64,000 nt of DNA. Origin: JAFGRU01 sp016934985 (lineage in GTDB: Bacteria > Desulfobacterota > Desulfuromonadia > Desulfuromonadales > JAAYDE01). The notes under the pieces are model-generated. The model had not been told where the DNA came from. It did no database searches and saw only the letters and a program-made list of their open reading frames with translations. Positions within the stretch are counted from its first letter, which is position 1. Each line of letters starts with the position of its first letter. The stretch is taken from the NCBI GenBank assembly GCA_963665045.2, contig CAXXJQ010000006.1, positions 124,001 through 188,000 of the forward strand, given 5' to 3'. Position numbers and translations under genes: made by a program. Shown here piece after piece: positions 15,892 through 25,224 of the stretch.

Positions 15892-17083
15892 TTCTCAGCA
15901 GCCTCCTTTTGATATTGGCATTTATAAAAATCCTATCAATGATGGCGGCAAACAGATTCCCGAAAAGAATGGCCAGCATCATGCCCTCGGGAAAAGCAGG
16001 GTTGACGACCCGGATCAGGATCACCATGATGCCGATCAACAATCCGTAGATGTATTTTCCCGGCTCCGTCATGGCAGCGGAAACCGGGTCGGTAGCCATG
16101 AAAACCGTACCGAAAGCGAAACCGCCCAGGACGAAATGCCACAAAGGAGAGACAGCAAACATAGGATTGGTGTCACTGCCGATAACATTGAAAAGCAGTG
16201 AAACCGCGGTCATACCGACCACCACACTGAGCATGATGCGCCAGGAAGCAATACCGGTTACCAGCAAAATGGTCGCGCCTATCAGGCAGGCAAGAGCAGA
16301 GGTTTCTCCCATTGACCCGGGTATGAAACCCAGAAACGCATCCATCCAGGAAGCTGAAAGGTGCATGGCGGAATCCGCCATTTCAGCCAAAGGCGTGGCC
16401 CGGCTGACCCCATCCACTGCGAGCCAGACTTTATCTCCGGAAATCTGGGCCGGATAGGCAAAGAACAGGAACGCCCGCGCAACCAGGGCCGGATTGAAGA
16501 TATTCATGCCGACCCCACCGAAAACTTCCTTGCCGAAAACAACTCCGAAGGAAATTCCCAGGGCTACCTGCCAGAGGGGGATGCTGGGGGGCAGTATGAG
16601 GGGAAAAAGAAGACTGGTAACGAAAAAGCCCTCATTGATCTCATGCTTGCGAATGACCGCAAAGAGCACTTCCCAGAAGCCCCCGACCGCCACGGTAACG
16701 AGGTAGATGGGGAAAAAATAGAGGGCACCGTGAACCATGTTGGCGATAAGCCCGCCCGGATCGACCCCCATCCCCAACAGGGAGAGGATCGCCCCCCGCC
16801 AGCCCTCGGCACCGGTTTTGCCTAAAGCGGCCAGAGCCGTATTGGCCTGCATGCCGGTATTGTAGAGAGCCATGATGACACAAGGGATGAGAGCAATCAC
16901 CACCCAGGTCATGGTCCTTTTTAAATCGAGGGCGTCCCGGACATGGGAGGCATAGCGGGTAACGACTCCCTCGGAGAACAGCAAGGTATCCGTCGCTTCA
17001 AAAAGGGGATAGAGACGCTCAAGCTTGCCGCCCTTCTGGAAATGCTTTTCCTGCGAATCTAAAAATTTCCTTAGAACTTTCAC
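15884..17083 (-). CDS. nqrB: Na+-NQR subunit B (FMN and riboflavin membrane subunit)
   Basis: The protein has 399 residues with about ten membrane helices. It is the core Na+-pumping and quinone-reducing subunit. The flavinylation site is the Thr of GSMGETS (Thr261 by my count). Other conserved blocks are GVVFGKEVFGGVGMNIFNPALVAR split over 180-203, and FMATDPVSAAMTEPGK near the C-terminus. The cytoplasmic N-terminal extension LRKFLDSQEKHFQKGGKLERL is typical. It overlaps nqrA by a single base, indicating tight coupling within the operon. Confidence 0.96.
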   Translation of the reverse strand: MKVLRKFLDSQEKHFQKGGKLERLYPLFEATDTLLFSEGVVTRYASHVRDALDLKRTMTWVVIALIPCVIMALYNTGMQANTALAALGKTGAEGWRGAILSLLGMGVDPGGLIANMVHGALYFFPIYLVTVAVGGFWEVLFAVIRKHEINEGFFVTSLLFPLILPPSIPLWQVALGISFGVVFGKEVFGGVGMNIFNPALVARAFLFFAYPAQISGDKVWLAVDGVSRATPLAEMADSAMHLSASWMDAFLGFIPGSMGETSALACLIGATILLVTGIASWRIMLSVVVGMTAVSLLFNVIGSDTNPMFAVSPLWHFVLGGFAFGTVFMATDPVSAAMTEPGKYIYGLLIGIMVILIRVVNPAFPEGMMLAILFGNLFAAIIDRIFINANIKRRLLRNV

Positions 17084-18432
17084 TAGCCTTCCTTTTCAAT
17101 CAATGTCAACAAAGTTCTTAGATTCCCACAATGATCCATCTTTGCCGGGCAGACATAGGAGCACAAAGCCAGATCTTCCTCATCCAACTCCAGACAACCC
17201 AGAGCCTCCGCCTCTTCAATATCCTTGACCGCAAGGGCACGCAGCAAAAAGGTCGGCAGAATGTCCAGAGGCATAACCTTTTCATAACTGCCAACCGGAA
17301 CCATGGCCCTCTTGCCGCCGTTCCGAGAGGTGGTGAAGGGGATTTTCCGCTCAGGGGACAACCGGGAAATAAGAATGTTTTTCACCGAATGCAGGTTCCT
17401 GCCAATGGCAAACCAGCCGAAGAGAGACCGCTCCCGGCCCTCGCGAAGAACCGAAACCTGCTGGTGAAATTTTCCCAGATAAGCATAGGTATTTGCGGCC
17501 TGACGTCCGGAAAGCACCGAACCGGAAATGACCCGGTTTTCGCCTTCAAGCAGCTCGTCCGTCATCAGTTCATCGAGGCAGGCACCCAGTCTTGTTTTTA
17601 TCAGACGCGGCTTTTTAACGGAAGGCCCGGCGATGGCTATGATCCGTTCCGTAGCCAGTTTTCCCGTGGTGAATAATTTTCCAATGGCGACCACATCCTG
17701 AAGACCGATATGCCAGACGGTTTTGTTTTCACTTACCGGGTTCAGGAAGTGAATATGGGTTCCGACATTTCCGGCCGGATGGGGGCCGGAAAATTCCTCT
17801 ACCACCACTTGTTCGATTCCGCCGGCTGAGATAGTGCTGCCTTCTCCGCGGCATAAATAAAGGGGCCCCTCCGTCAGCCGGACCACAACGGCCAGGCCAT
17901 TTTTAAAAGGCTCTTCGTTACCGGCTAAAACCGTTTCCATGTCCGGAGCCAGGGGGTTGGTATCCATGGCTGTAATAAAAATCGAATGCGGCACGGAACC
18001 CGGCACCGGGGCCCGGCTGAAAGGCCTGGTACGGAAAGAAGGCCAAAGACCTGAATCAATGAGTTGGGCCTGGACTGTTTCCCGCTCCAGGGCTCCCAAC
18101 TTTTCTGGGGCATAGGATTCAAACTCAACCTCTCCGTCACCGGCAAGTTCTATCACGATGGATTCGAAATGCCGACGCGCACCTCGATTGATCTCGACAA
18201 CCCGGCCCGATCCCGGCGAGGTATATTTGACGCCGGGGATTTTTTTGTCTAAGAAAAGGACCTGCCCCAGCTTTACCTCGTCGCCGACCTGAACCTCCAT
18301 GGTCGGCTTCATGCCGACATAGTCATCCCCGATGAGGGCCACCCTGGTCGCTGGCCGGCCTTCTTCCAAAGTCTGCTCGGGATCCCCGCTAATGGGTAGT
18401 TGCAACCCCTTTTTAATTGTAATAACTCCCAT
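17083..18432 (-). CDS. nqrA: Na+-NQR subunit A
   Basis: The protein has 449 residues, first gene of the operon, cytoplasmic and peripheral. It opens IKKGLQLPISGDPEQ and carries the barrel-sandwich segment VGDEVKLGQVLFLDKK with YTSPGSGRVVEINRG, as in other NqrA proteins and RnfC. It ends with the SLBB-like and C-terminal region including PAKMDHCGNLRTLLTLIEKEG. It contacts NqrB and is needed for quinone reduction. The ATG at 18432 fits the family N-terminus. The long intergenic stretch upstream must hold the operon promoter, but I could not pick it out with confidence. Confidence 0.95.
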   Translation of the reverse strand: MGVITIKKGLQLPISGDPEQTLEEGRPATRVALIGDDYVGMKPTMEVQVGDEVKLGQVLFLDKKIPGVKYTSPGSGRVVEINRGARRHFESIVIELAGDGEVEFESYAPEKLGALERETVQAQLIDSGLWPSFRTRPFSRAPVPGSVPHSIFITAMDTNPLAPDMETVLAGNEEPFKNGLAVVVRLTEGPLYLCRGEGSTISAGGIEQVVVEEFSGPHPAGNVGTHIHFLNPVSENKTVWHIGLQDVVAIGKLFTTGKLATERIIAIAGPSVKKPRLIKTRLGACLDELMTDELLEGENRVISGSVLSGRQAANTYAYLGKFHQQVSVLREGRERSLFGWFAIGRNLHSVKNILISRLSPERKIPFTTSRNGGKRAMVPVGSYEKVMPLDILPTFLLRALAVKDIEEAEALGCLELDEEDLALCSYVCPAKMDHCGNLRTLLTLIEKEG

Positions 18433-19218
18433 AATTTTCCTTTAATTGACGAAAGAAAATTCCTTGCATGGTTTCGAAAGGGTGCTTTTTCGAGGAGGAA
18501 TCTCAGCCCGTTTCAGTCTGCGGACAGGAAAACCAGGCGACAAGAATGAAAACAGGTCATTTTTACACAAAAACCCCCGAGGAACTAATCCCCAAGGGTT
18601 CTGCTGTCCATTTTTCGAAAAATTCCTTTTCCCCGGCAACCCATTGCAACATAGCTCTTTGGTAATACCAATGGAATTTGGCAGAACGAGAGAAGCCGGA
18701 ACTGCTGCGGCTCCTTCGAAAGTTTTATTTCCAGCAGTGTTCAGCCAAAAGGTCAAACACCAGCACCCTCAGACCACATAAAACCGGGTATCCTGAACTT
18801 CAAGCTAGAAAAAAGACACTCCAAGAAAACCCGTTTTGCCACTTGCGACAAACCGGTTACCTCTTCGAGAGATAGTGCGAGATTTTATAACACTGTTTTA
18901 AATCTACAACGGCACTGAGTTTCAAGTCAACACAAATAAAAACCCGACCGCTCTTATACTCCTGTCAGAAGCTTCCTGACACAACTCCCTGGGAGAATTA
19001 TTTTTTTCTCAACCTGTCAGCACTATCTCCAATAACTTCAAATGGCTCGCCGAGGGAAGCAACCCAACCCGAAAAGAACCATTGTAAAGAACCCGGCTGA
19101 AAAAAACTGTCTCAATACTAACAGGCAAGTCCATTTTTACAACGTCCGGAAAGGGACTGCAACGGACTTTTCCATGTACTAATGGACAAAAATAAATCAA
19201 CAGAGGAAAAACAAGAGC
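18433..19218. other. Intergenic stretch upstream of nqrA without a convincing gene
   Basis: About 790 bases lie between nqrA and repeat copy B. Open frames on both strands of 18440-18880 overlap each other and lack protein-like composition, ribosome sites or recognisable domains. The stretch presumably holds the nqr promoter on the minus strand and perhaps a decayed gene. I see no repeat, tRNA or terminator I can defend. Confidence 0.5.
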
Positions 19219-19366
19219 ACCTATTCAGCCCAAGGACTCGTGTCGCTTATGAAAAGGGCATCTGCCGCAAGGATGGCGGCAGCTAAACCCTAAGGATGGG
19301 TTCCCGCGGCCATTGGAATGGGCGAGGCGAGGCCTTCTTGTGCCGATAATCTGGATAATCATGGTT
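19219..19366 (+). repeat. Structured intergenic repeat, copy B
   Basis: This copy has ACCTATTCAG at its left end, AAGGACTCGTGTCGC, the hairpin CTGCCGC / GCGGCAG around AAGGAT, GGTTCCCGCGGCC, TTGGAATGGGCGAGGCGAGG and a right end near GATAATCATGGTTAC. The arms CTCGTGTCGC and GGCGAGGCGAG can pair to close the structure. It stands between nqrA and the ClC gene terminator. Confidence 0.85.
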
Positions 19367-19424
19367 ACCGGGTTCCAAGCCCCATAAGCAGGACAGGCGT
19401 GGACGACTTTGCCGCACACGCCTG

Positions 19425-19456
19425 AAAAAAATCGGGACACTGGCTTGTGTCCCGAT
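19425..19456 (-). terminator. Rho-independent terminator of the ClC gene
   Basis: ATCGGGACAC (19431-19440) pairs perfectly with GTGTCCCGAT (19447-19456) around a six-base loop. On the minus strand it is followed by seven T residues (complement of 19424-19430). It lies 80 bases past the stop of the gene at 19536-21917. Confidence 0.92.
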
Positions 19457-19535
19457 TGCCGGATCATAAAAAATTTACCGAGAAATCTTCCCTGTTACGG
19501 GGTGCCGCCTGGCCAACGGCCAGAATAAATGTCTG

Positions 19536-21917
19536 CTAATCCGATTCTACCGCTTTCCGCCAGCGCGAAGTACCCAGGTATTCGGTTCCCGCAGTACGAT
19601 CTAAAATCTGTTTTTTCAGGAGCTTCATAACCTCCTGCCGGTCCAACAGCCCAATCAGCATATTCTCTTCATCGACAACGGGAAGAAAGCGGACCCCTTC
19701 CGTTTCGAAATTGGAAAGGGTCTCGGCCAGGCTCAGGTCAGCCGTCACCACCGGATAACTGAGATCCGCCACGTCGCTTGCGACAACAAGCTTGTCCACA
19801 TGCTCCTCCAGAAGCAGGGATTTCATCTGATCCAGGGCAATGGTTCCTTTATAGCTGCCGTCGCGTCCCTGAACCGGGAAGAACATGCTGTCGCTGTATT
19901 TAAACTTTCGCAAGATACCGGAGACGGGAGTTCCTTCCTCAATGACATCAAGCTCTTTAGTCATGGCGGCCGAAACCGGGTAAGGCGCCAGCAGATCAGC
20001 CTCGGTCTCGCCCAAGGCGTTAAAACCTCCACTTACCTTGCCACCTGGATAGGGTTCCTGGCTCTCGTAGATTTTGAACGGACCAGACAGGCCGTAACCG
20101 ATGGCACTCCCCAGGAAAATGGGAACAATAAGGGTAAAATTCCGGGTTGCCTCCATAAGCAGAATTGGCAGCGAGAATGGCACCTTCCCAACGGAGGAGA
20201 AGAGAGCCGCCATGCCGATTACCGCATAGACACCAATGGGCGTGCCGATGGAGAAAAAAGACTCAAATATCAGACCAAGGAAACCACCGAGCATACAACC
20301 GACGTAGAGGCTCGGTGCAAGAACCCCCCCGCTGCCGCCGGCAGCCACGGTAAAAGCCGTACCGATGATCTTGCCGAAACAGAGAATCAACAGAAACCAG
20401 AGGCCGTAATGGCCATCAATGGCATCCTGCATGGCATCGTATCCCAGCCCCCAGAGCTGCATACCGATCGTGGCGATAAGAACGCCATGGAGCAGACCGC
20501 CGATACCCGGCTTAATCCAGTCAGGCAGCTTGGAGGCGCGGGCGATGTGAAAAACCTTGTAGAAAAACCGCACATAGAACCAGCCCACGGCGGCACTTCC
20601 AACCCCGGCAAAAACCGCGAAAAGCAGGTTGTAAATTCCGAACTGCCAGATTGAATCCATGCGGTAGAGGGGCTCGAAACCGTAAACGGAAGAGAAAACC
20701 AAAAAAGAAATGCAGGATGAAAGCAGGGCGGGCAGAATACTCTTGGCCTCCATACCATGCTCGTAGAGAACCTCGCAGACGAAGAGTGCCGCCCCGACCG
20801 GCGCCCTGAAAATAGCCGACAGTCCGGCAGCAGCTCCGCAGATAGCCAGTAAACGGAAATCACGCCGGCCCAGCTTGACACCAAGAAGTTTATCAAGGCG
20901 GAGAAACTGCATGAAGCGGGCGGCAATAGCGCCGAGACCGGAACCGATATAGGCCGTGGGACATTCACGACCGCAACTCCCCCCCGACCCGATGGTGATG
21001 GAAGCTGCGATAATCAGCAGAAAGGGGACTTTCGGTTTGACCGCGCCGTCATGCTGAACGCATTCAACGTAACCATCCGTCGCACAGGGGATATCGAAAG
21101 AAAGACCGCCATGCTGTTTGATAAGTCCGCAAAGAACCCCCCCGAGGGCCGGCACCAGGGCAACCATCCAGGGATAAGGCATGGCATCGGCCAGGCTTTC
21201 AAAGCTGAGACCACTCATGTCCATGGTCCAGTTAAACAGGATCGCCCCCAGGCCACCAACCACCCCCGAAGTGACGGTTAGCAGCAGCAGTTTTTTCCAC
21301 AAAGTCGAAGAAACCCTCAACTGGCCAAGGAAAAAGGCGGTATCCTGGGATATCGCACTGAATAAGCGACCAAGCCAGGTCACAGCTTTCGGGGGCAGCT
21401 TTCTTCCTTTATCGCTCTCGATCTGGGAAGCATGATCGGGGTCGGAAAAGACCTGCTCCAATTCATGAGCCAACCCTTTCCTGTGCATGAGCAACTCGAC
21501 CATCTGCTCGGCCGTTTCAGCCTGCTCGAGGGATTCACGTAAAGAGGGGTCCTCCAGAACCGCACGCAGTCGACCCAGCAGACGAAAAGTCAATCTACCC
21601 TTGCTTAGAACCATAAAGAGGTGTTTGACGGGTTCGCCATCTGATGCGCCGGAAGGAATTCCCTGCTGCGAACGGCCGATCAGGATCATGGGCCTGCGAA
21701 TCTCGCCGGTCTGGGCATGCGGCAAGGCTATCCCGCCGCCGACAGCCGTACTGCGCATCTTCTCCCGGGACAGGACACTGTCTATCAATACCTCGGTATT
21801 TATATCAGGGGCTTTACCTGTGACCGCCTGAAGGATTTCAACAATGGCATCCTCAAGAGTCCGCGCCTTCAGGTCCGGAAGAACATGGTCGGCGCGTAAA
21901 AAACGTGTATAAGGCAT
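19536..21917 (-). CDS. Three-part fusion: PTS EIIA-like domain, ClC chloride channel, CBS pair
   Basis: The protein has 793 residues. Residues 1-150 are a PtsN/EIIA-type domain with the phosphorylatable His in GGGIALPHAQTG (His67). A linker to about 195 precedes a ClC channel/transporter domain (about 205-620). The gating glutamate is at 318 in GSGGSCGRECP, where Cys replaces the second Gly of the usual GREGP. GGSGGVLAPSLYVG is the second filter segment. Two CBS domains close the protein (about 650-775). ClC proteins move chloride, some in exchange for protons. The EIIA part suggests control by the nitrogen-type phosphotransferase system; this is inference. Frame and ends are intact. Confidence 0.9.
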   Translation of the reverse strand: MPYTRFLRADHVLPDLKARTLEDAIVEILQAVTGKAPDINTEVLIDSVLSREKMRSTAVGGGIALPHAQTGEIRRPMILIGRSQQGIPSGASDGEPVKHLFMVLSKGRLTFRLLGRLRAVLEDPSLRESLEQAETAEQMVELLMHRKGLAHELEQVFSDPDHASQIESDKGRKLPPKAVTWLGRLFSAISQDTAFFLGQLRVSSTLWKKLLLLTVTSGVVGGLGAILFNWTMDMSGLSFESLADAMPYPWMVALVPALGGVLCGLIKQHGGLSFDIPCATDGYVECVQHDGAVKPKVPFLLIIAASITIGSGGSCGRECPTAYIGSGLGAIAARFMQFLRLDKLLGVKLGRRDFRLLAICGAAAGLSAIFRAPVGAALFVCEVLYEHGMEAKSILPALLSSCISFLVFSSVYGFEPLYRMDSIWQFGIYNLLFAVFAGVGSAAVGWFYVRFFYKVFHIARASKLPDWIKPGIGGLLHGVLIATIGMQLWGLGYDAMQDAIDGHYGLWFLLILCFGKIIGTAFTVAAGGSGGVLAPSLYVGCMLGGFLGLIFESFFSIGTPIGVYAVIGMAALFSSVGKVPFSLPILLMEATRNFTLIVPIFLGSAIGYGLSGPFKIYESQEPYPGGKVSGGFNALGETEADLLAPYPVSAAMTKELDVIEEGTPVSGILRKFKYSDSMFFPVQGRDGSYKGTIALDQMKSLLLEEHVDKLVVASDVADLSYPVVTADLSLAETLSNFETEGVRFLPVVDEENMLIGLLDRQEVMKLLKKQILDRTAGTEYLGTSRWRKAVESD

Positions 21918-22115
21918 AAGCTAAATCTTCTTTCAAAAAACTTCGCAAAACGGAAAAAGTGACAAAAAAATAGGCGTACAAGAGACAGCCCCGGATGACC
22001 GCCGTCAATCCCTCGCGCCATTGGTTGACCTTAAAAAACCAGTGACATTGTATACAACACTCATGCCCATAACGTCAAGGGCAAGGAAACCCATATGCTG
22101 CAAGGATTTTCTTCA

Positions 22116-23309
22116 TTAACAGACCTTCATCAGGCCCGGGTTATCGCCGGTGATACATTCACCGCCAGCGGAAGTCACCAAAAAAGTGTTCTCGATGCCG
22201 ACCATGCCAATATCTTTGACGCCTTTTTTCGGTTCCAGGGCAAAGGCCATTCCTTCCTCCATCGGCAGATCGAAACCTTCGGCTATAACCGGGATCTCAT
22301 CAATCGCCAGACCGATGCCATGACCCAGAAATTTCACCCGGCGCTCACCAAACCCCATGAAGTTCTCCAGAAAATCCGGCTTAAGGCTGTTCATGGTGTC
22401 GGCAAATATTTTCGAAGGAATTTCGCCGGGTTTTAACCGGGCTGCCACTCTGTTTTGAATATCAACACATTGCTGATGCTGGCTGACAACCTCTTCGGAA
22501 AGAGACCCTCCAAACACGTAGGTCATGGTTTTGTCGGTGTGGTAACCTTCCACGCCGCAGCCAATGTCAATAAAAACAAGATCCCCCTTGCGAAGCTTCC
22601 GTTCCCGGCTGCCAAAGAGCGGCACCGCGGGGCACAATCCAAGATTTCCGCCGGGCCCGTTGAAATAGGTCGGATAAATCGAGCTTTCGCCAAAGCAGAT
22701 GTTGCCAAGGATTATCTCGGTCTGGAACATGGCCATACGGGCGAGGCCATGGTGCCCTTCCTCCATCATGACGACATACAGTTCCGCCGCAAACTCAGCT
22801 TCCGACACCCCCTCCCTGAGTAATGACGGTACCCGCTCCTCAAGAATGCGGCGATGGATTTCCCCCGACTCTCGCATCAGGTCCAGCTCAAAGTCGCTTT
22901 TGACGGCCCGCAGCATTGACAATTGAAAATCGACGGACCGAGCCTCTTTAAAGGGAAAATATTTCTGAAAACGCCGGTAAAGCCCCAGGGGCACCACTTC
23001 CGTTTCAAGGTAAACCGTATCCGGCACTTTTCCCATACCGGCCGCCGCGTCACGGTAGCTTTTCATCGGCTTGATCACACTGAAATGCGACTCATCGAGA
23101 GCGCGTTCAATGCTCTGCCTCACCCAGAACACCGCCTCGTCCTCCCGCGGGACGAGCAGCATGCCGTCCTGCATGGTCCCGGTAAAATAATACTGATTGA
23201 GCTTGCCGAAAATGGCAGCCATTTGCCAGTCGGGGCACTCCCGGTCCATTTTGGCCCTGAAGCGTTCCATGCGGGAATTGATCTCTTGCAAGGGAACATG
23301 CTTATTCAT
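22116..23309 (-). CDS. M24-family aminopeptidase (Xaa-Pro type)
   Basis: The protein has 397 residues. The N-terminal creatinase-like domain (about 1-160) is followed by a pita-bread M24 domain. All five metal ligands are recognisable: Asp in VFIDIGCG, Asp in GYHTDKTM, His in FLGHGIGLAID, Glu in ALEPKKG and Glu in GIENTFLV. Such enzymes remove N-terminal residues, often next to proline, in the cytoplasm. The insert GESSIYPTYFNGPGGNLGLCPAVP marks a subgroup common in anaerobes. No operon partner is evident. Substrate specificity cannot be read from the sequence. Confidence 0.9.
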   Translation of the reverse strand: MNKHVPLQEINSRMERFRAKMDRECPDWQMAAIFGKLNQYYFTGTMQDGMLLVPREDEAVFWVRQSIERALDESHFSVIKPMKSYRDAAAGMGKVPDTVYLETEVVPLGLYRRFQKYFPFKEARSVDFQLSMLRAVKSDFELDLMRESGEIHRRILEERVPSLLREGVSEAEFAAELYVVMMEEGHHGLARMAMFQTEIILGNICFGESSIYPTYFNGPGGNLGLCPAVPLFGSRERKLRKGDLVFIDIGCGVEGYHTDKTMTYVFGGSLSEEVVSQHQQCVDIQNRVAARLKPGEIPSKIFADTMNSLKPDFLENFMGFGERRVKFLGHGIGLAIDEIPVIAEGFDLPMEEGMAFALEPKKGVKDIGMVGIENTFLVTSAGGECITGDNPGLMKVC

Positions 23310-23421
23310 TTTTTCATTTCCTCAACTTGCCAAAGCCCAAATCGGCGAAAAAACAGAAGAAAAGAGAAGCCTGTTGATTACAACCGGCCCCAACGTTTCA
23401 ATAGCGTGAAAGGAATAATCC

Positions 23422-23709
23422 TCAGGTGTTTCGCCAGAATATACGGCGAACCCTTTTTCTGTTGACGCTGTAAGTCGGTTTTTCTCCACTGTTGTAGGGG
23501 CAGTTCTCATAATTGAAACGGTCATCACAACGGAAACCACACACTATTTTTTCGTTCAAACGGGTGCCGATTCGGTCCTCGTAAATTTTGCACTGAGTCG
23601 TCCCGTCATCATTGAAAACAAGGTATCTGCATGGTTCGGATGTCAGGTTGCCCTGGCTGTCCGGCATAAAGCAGCACTGTCCGCACCGCAGGCATTTATT
23701 ATCGTCCAT
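23422..23709 (-). CDS. YkgJ-type Cys-cluster protein
   Basis: The protein has 95 residues. It opens with CLRCGQCCFM, the CxxCGxCC hallmark of the YkgJ/CxxCxxCC family (putative Fe-S or zinc-binding). Further Cys are at SEPCRYL, TTQCKIYEDR, VCGFRCDD and ENCPYN. The spacing and the DGTTQCKIYEDRIGTRL segment fit the family well. It is probably cytoplasmic and of unknown function. It lies between the M24 gene and a gene-free stretch, with no obvious operon partner. Confidence 0.85.
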   Translation of the reverse strand: MDDNKCLRCGQCCFMPDSQGNLTSEPCRYLVFNDDGTTQCKIYEDRIGTRLNEKIVCGFRCDDRFNYENCPYNSGEKPTYSVNRKRVRRIFWRNT

Positions 23710-24117
23710 CTGCAGGTTAATCCTTCCGAATCTAAAATCTGAATCCTTGGGTTGGGAGCGGGTTAAGAGTGTAAATGCTTTGCCTGCAATAGCTTTTCAA
23801 AAATCTGAGGCGCACCCATAGGCCCTTCGGTTATTTTTGGAATGCTTAAGCAGGTCAATGGCTGGCGCTGGTGCCCGGTCACTACTCCCGGATTCAGGCA
23901 ATATGTCCCGGCGGCAGCACACGTAGCAAAATAAAGGGAAAAGCTGTATATCCTTTCCATTCCCATGCCGGTTCAGCCAGTGTATTAAAACGCCGTTCTC
24001 AGCGTCAAGAGAAAGGCGGAAAAATTCTTGTCCCATTCAACAAAATGGCCTCGCAACCCGTGCCAAAAGGGGTTGGCGAGGCCATCAGCCCGCATAAAAA
24101 GATTAAATAATTGTTGA
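23710..24117. other. Gene-free stretch before repeat copy C
   Basis: About 400 bases with only short overlapping frames on both strands, none with a ribosome site or protein-like content. I see no promoter or terminator I can support. Together with repeat copy C it separates the YkgJ-type gene from the RAYT gene. Confidence 0.5.
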
Positions 24118-24262
24118 TACTATTCAGTACAAGGACTCGTGTCGCCCATGAAAAGGGCATCTGCCGGCCGGATGGCGGCAGCAAAGCCTTATGGCTGGGT
24201 TCAAGCGGCCCTTGGAATGGGTGATGCGAGGCATTGTGCCCATAAGGCGAATAATTACTGAT
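24118..24262 (+). repeat. Structured intergenic repeat, copy C (next to RAYT gene)
   Basis: This is a full copy. It begins near TACTATTCAG, continues AAGGACTCGTGTCGCCCATG, has the hairpin CTGCCGGCC/GGCGGCAG, GGTTCAAGCGGCCC and TTGGAATGGGTGATGCGAGG, and ends near GAATAATTACTG. Outer arms CTCGTGTCGCCCAT and ATGGGTGATGCGAG pair over 14 positions with wobbles. It lies 78 bases past the 3' end of the RAYT gene, the arrangement seen for REP sequences and their transposases. Confidence 0.88.
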
Positions 24263-24339
24263 AGTTTTTTATTTAGACCCCCTCGGCATCTTCCCGGGAG
24301 GCAGAAGTCGAAGCTTGAAAGCTATGTTCCCTGCCCAGC

Positions 24340-24963
24340 TTAGGCCGGACGGAAAGATGAACGCCTGCCGGTCATCCTGGAAATAATCTTTGCAAAATGG
24401 AGTCTCTGGAACATTCCAACCTTTCGTTCCTGGCTCCGGAAGCGCTTGGCAAAAGCACAAGTGCCCCCTTCCAGGAGGAATTTTTCCCAGTCGGGAACAA
24501 GACTCAACAAGGGTTCTACCGCGACAAGACCGTCATCCCGGCCCGCCAGATGGGCACGTGCACTGCTCCAGGGATAATCCTCAGCCGCTGCAGCCAAACC
24601 CTCCCCCACCGGCTCCAACTCAATATAACGAGCAGCCGCCGTCAACAGTTGCTCATCCTTCCGCAAAGAAAAGATCAGCATCTGGTCCTGCCATAAACGT
24701 TGGTCCAGACCCTTGCGAAAATTAATCCTGCGCCTGTAAAGACAATTGGCCCTGCCGATGGTTTTACGCAACTCTACCGGCGTATCGGTTGCCAGAACCA
24801 GATGAACATGATTTGGCATCATCAAATAGGCCCATATCCGGATATTTGTTTCCGAGCAAAGCGGGGCCAGCATATCAATGTAAGCCTGATAGTCGTCCTC
24901 CTCAAAAAAAACCTGCTGCTTGTGGTCACCCCGCTGAAGCACGTGAAAAAGATTTGTTTCCAT
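24340..24963 (-). CDS. RAYT: REP-associated tyrosine transposase (Y1, HUH)
   Basis: From ATG 24963 the protein has 207 residues; the frame could open nine codons earlier at TTG. It carries the RAYT signature: LFHVLQRGDHKQQVFF, DYQAYIDML, IWAYLMMPNHVHLVL with the HUH pair at 52-54, LWQDQM, the nucleophile Tyr113 in ARYIELEPV, then DYPWSSARAHLAGRDDG. These single-strand endonuclease domains are related to IS200/IS605 TnpA and act on hairpin REP sequences. A repeat of the window-wide family lies directly downstream. There is no flanking IS end, as is usual for RAYTs. The catalytic residues appear complete. Confidence 0.92.
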   Translation of the reverse strand: METNLFHVLQRGDHKQQVFFEEDDYQAYIDMLAPLCSETNIRIWAYLMMPNHVHLVLATDTPVELRKTIGRANCLYRRRINFRKGLDQRLWQDQMLIFSLRKDEQLLTAAARYIELEPVGEGLAAAAEDYPWSSARAHLAGRDDGLVAVEPLLSLVPDWEKFLLEGGTCAFAKRFRSQERKVGMFQRLHFAKIISRMTGRRSSFRPA

Positions 24964-25224
24964 ACCATTTAACCCGCTCAATAACACCAGCAAGGCACAT
25001 CACATACTATGCCTTCCCCCAAGTCCGACAAACTCCCGGCACAATTTTCAATTCTTTAGAATTCCCTAACACCAATACCACATATCGAAAGCTTCTTTCA
25101 AGTTTAAGCCAAAAGCGGAAAAAAAATATTCCGGAATTGGTTAAGCAGTGTTTATAATGAAACATTGTGCCAAAGGACGTGAAAAGACCCAGAAGCAACT
25201 CATCGGCGTCAGGATTACCAATAA

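Noticed and set aside
18442..18875. Open frames on both strands upstream of nqrA
   Set aside because: They overlap each other on opposite strands, lack ribosome sites, and their products look like translated non-coding sequence with no recognisable domain.
23763..24110. Short ORFs between the YkgJ-type gene and repeat copy C
   Set aside because: Overlapping frames on both strands, no ribosome sites, no domain content.
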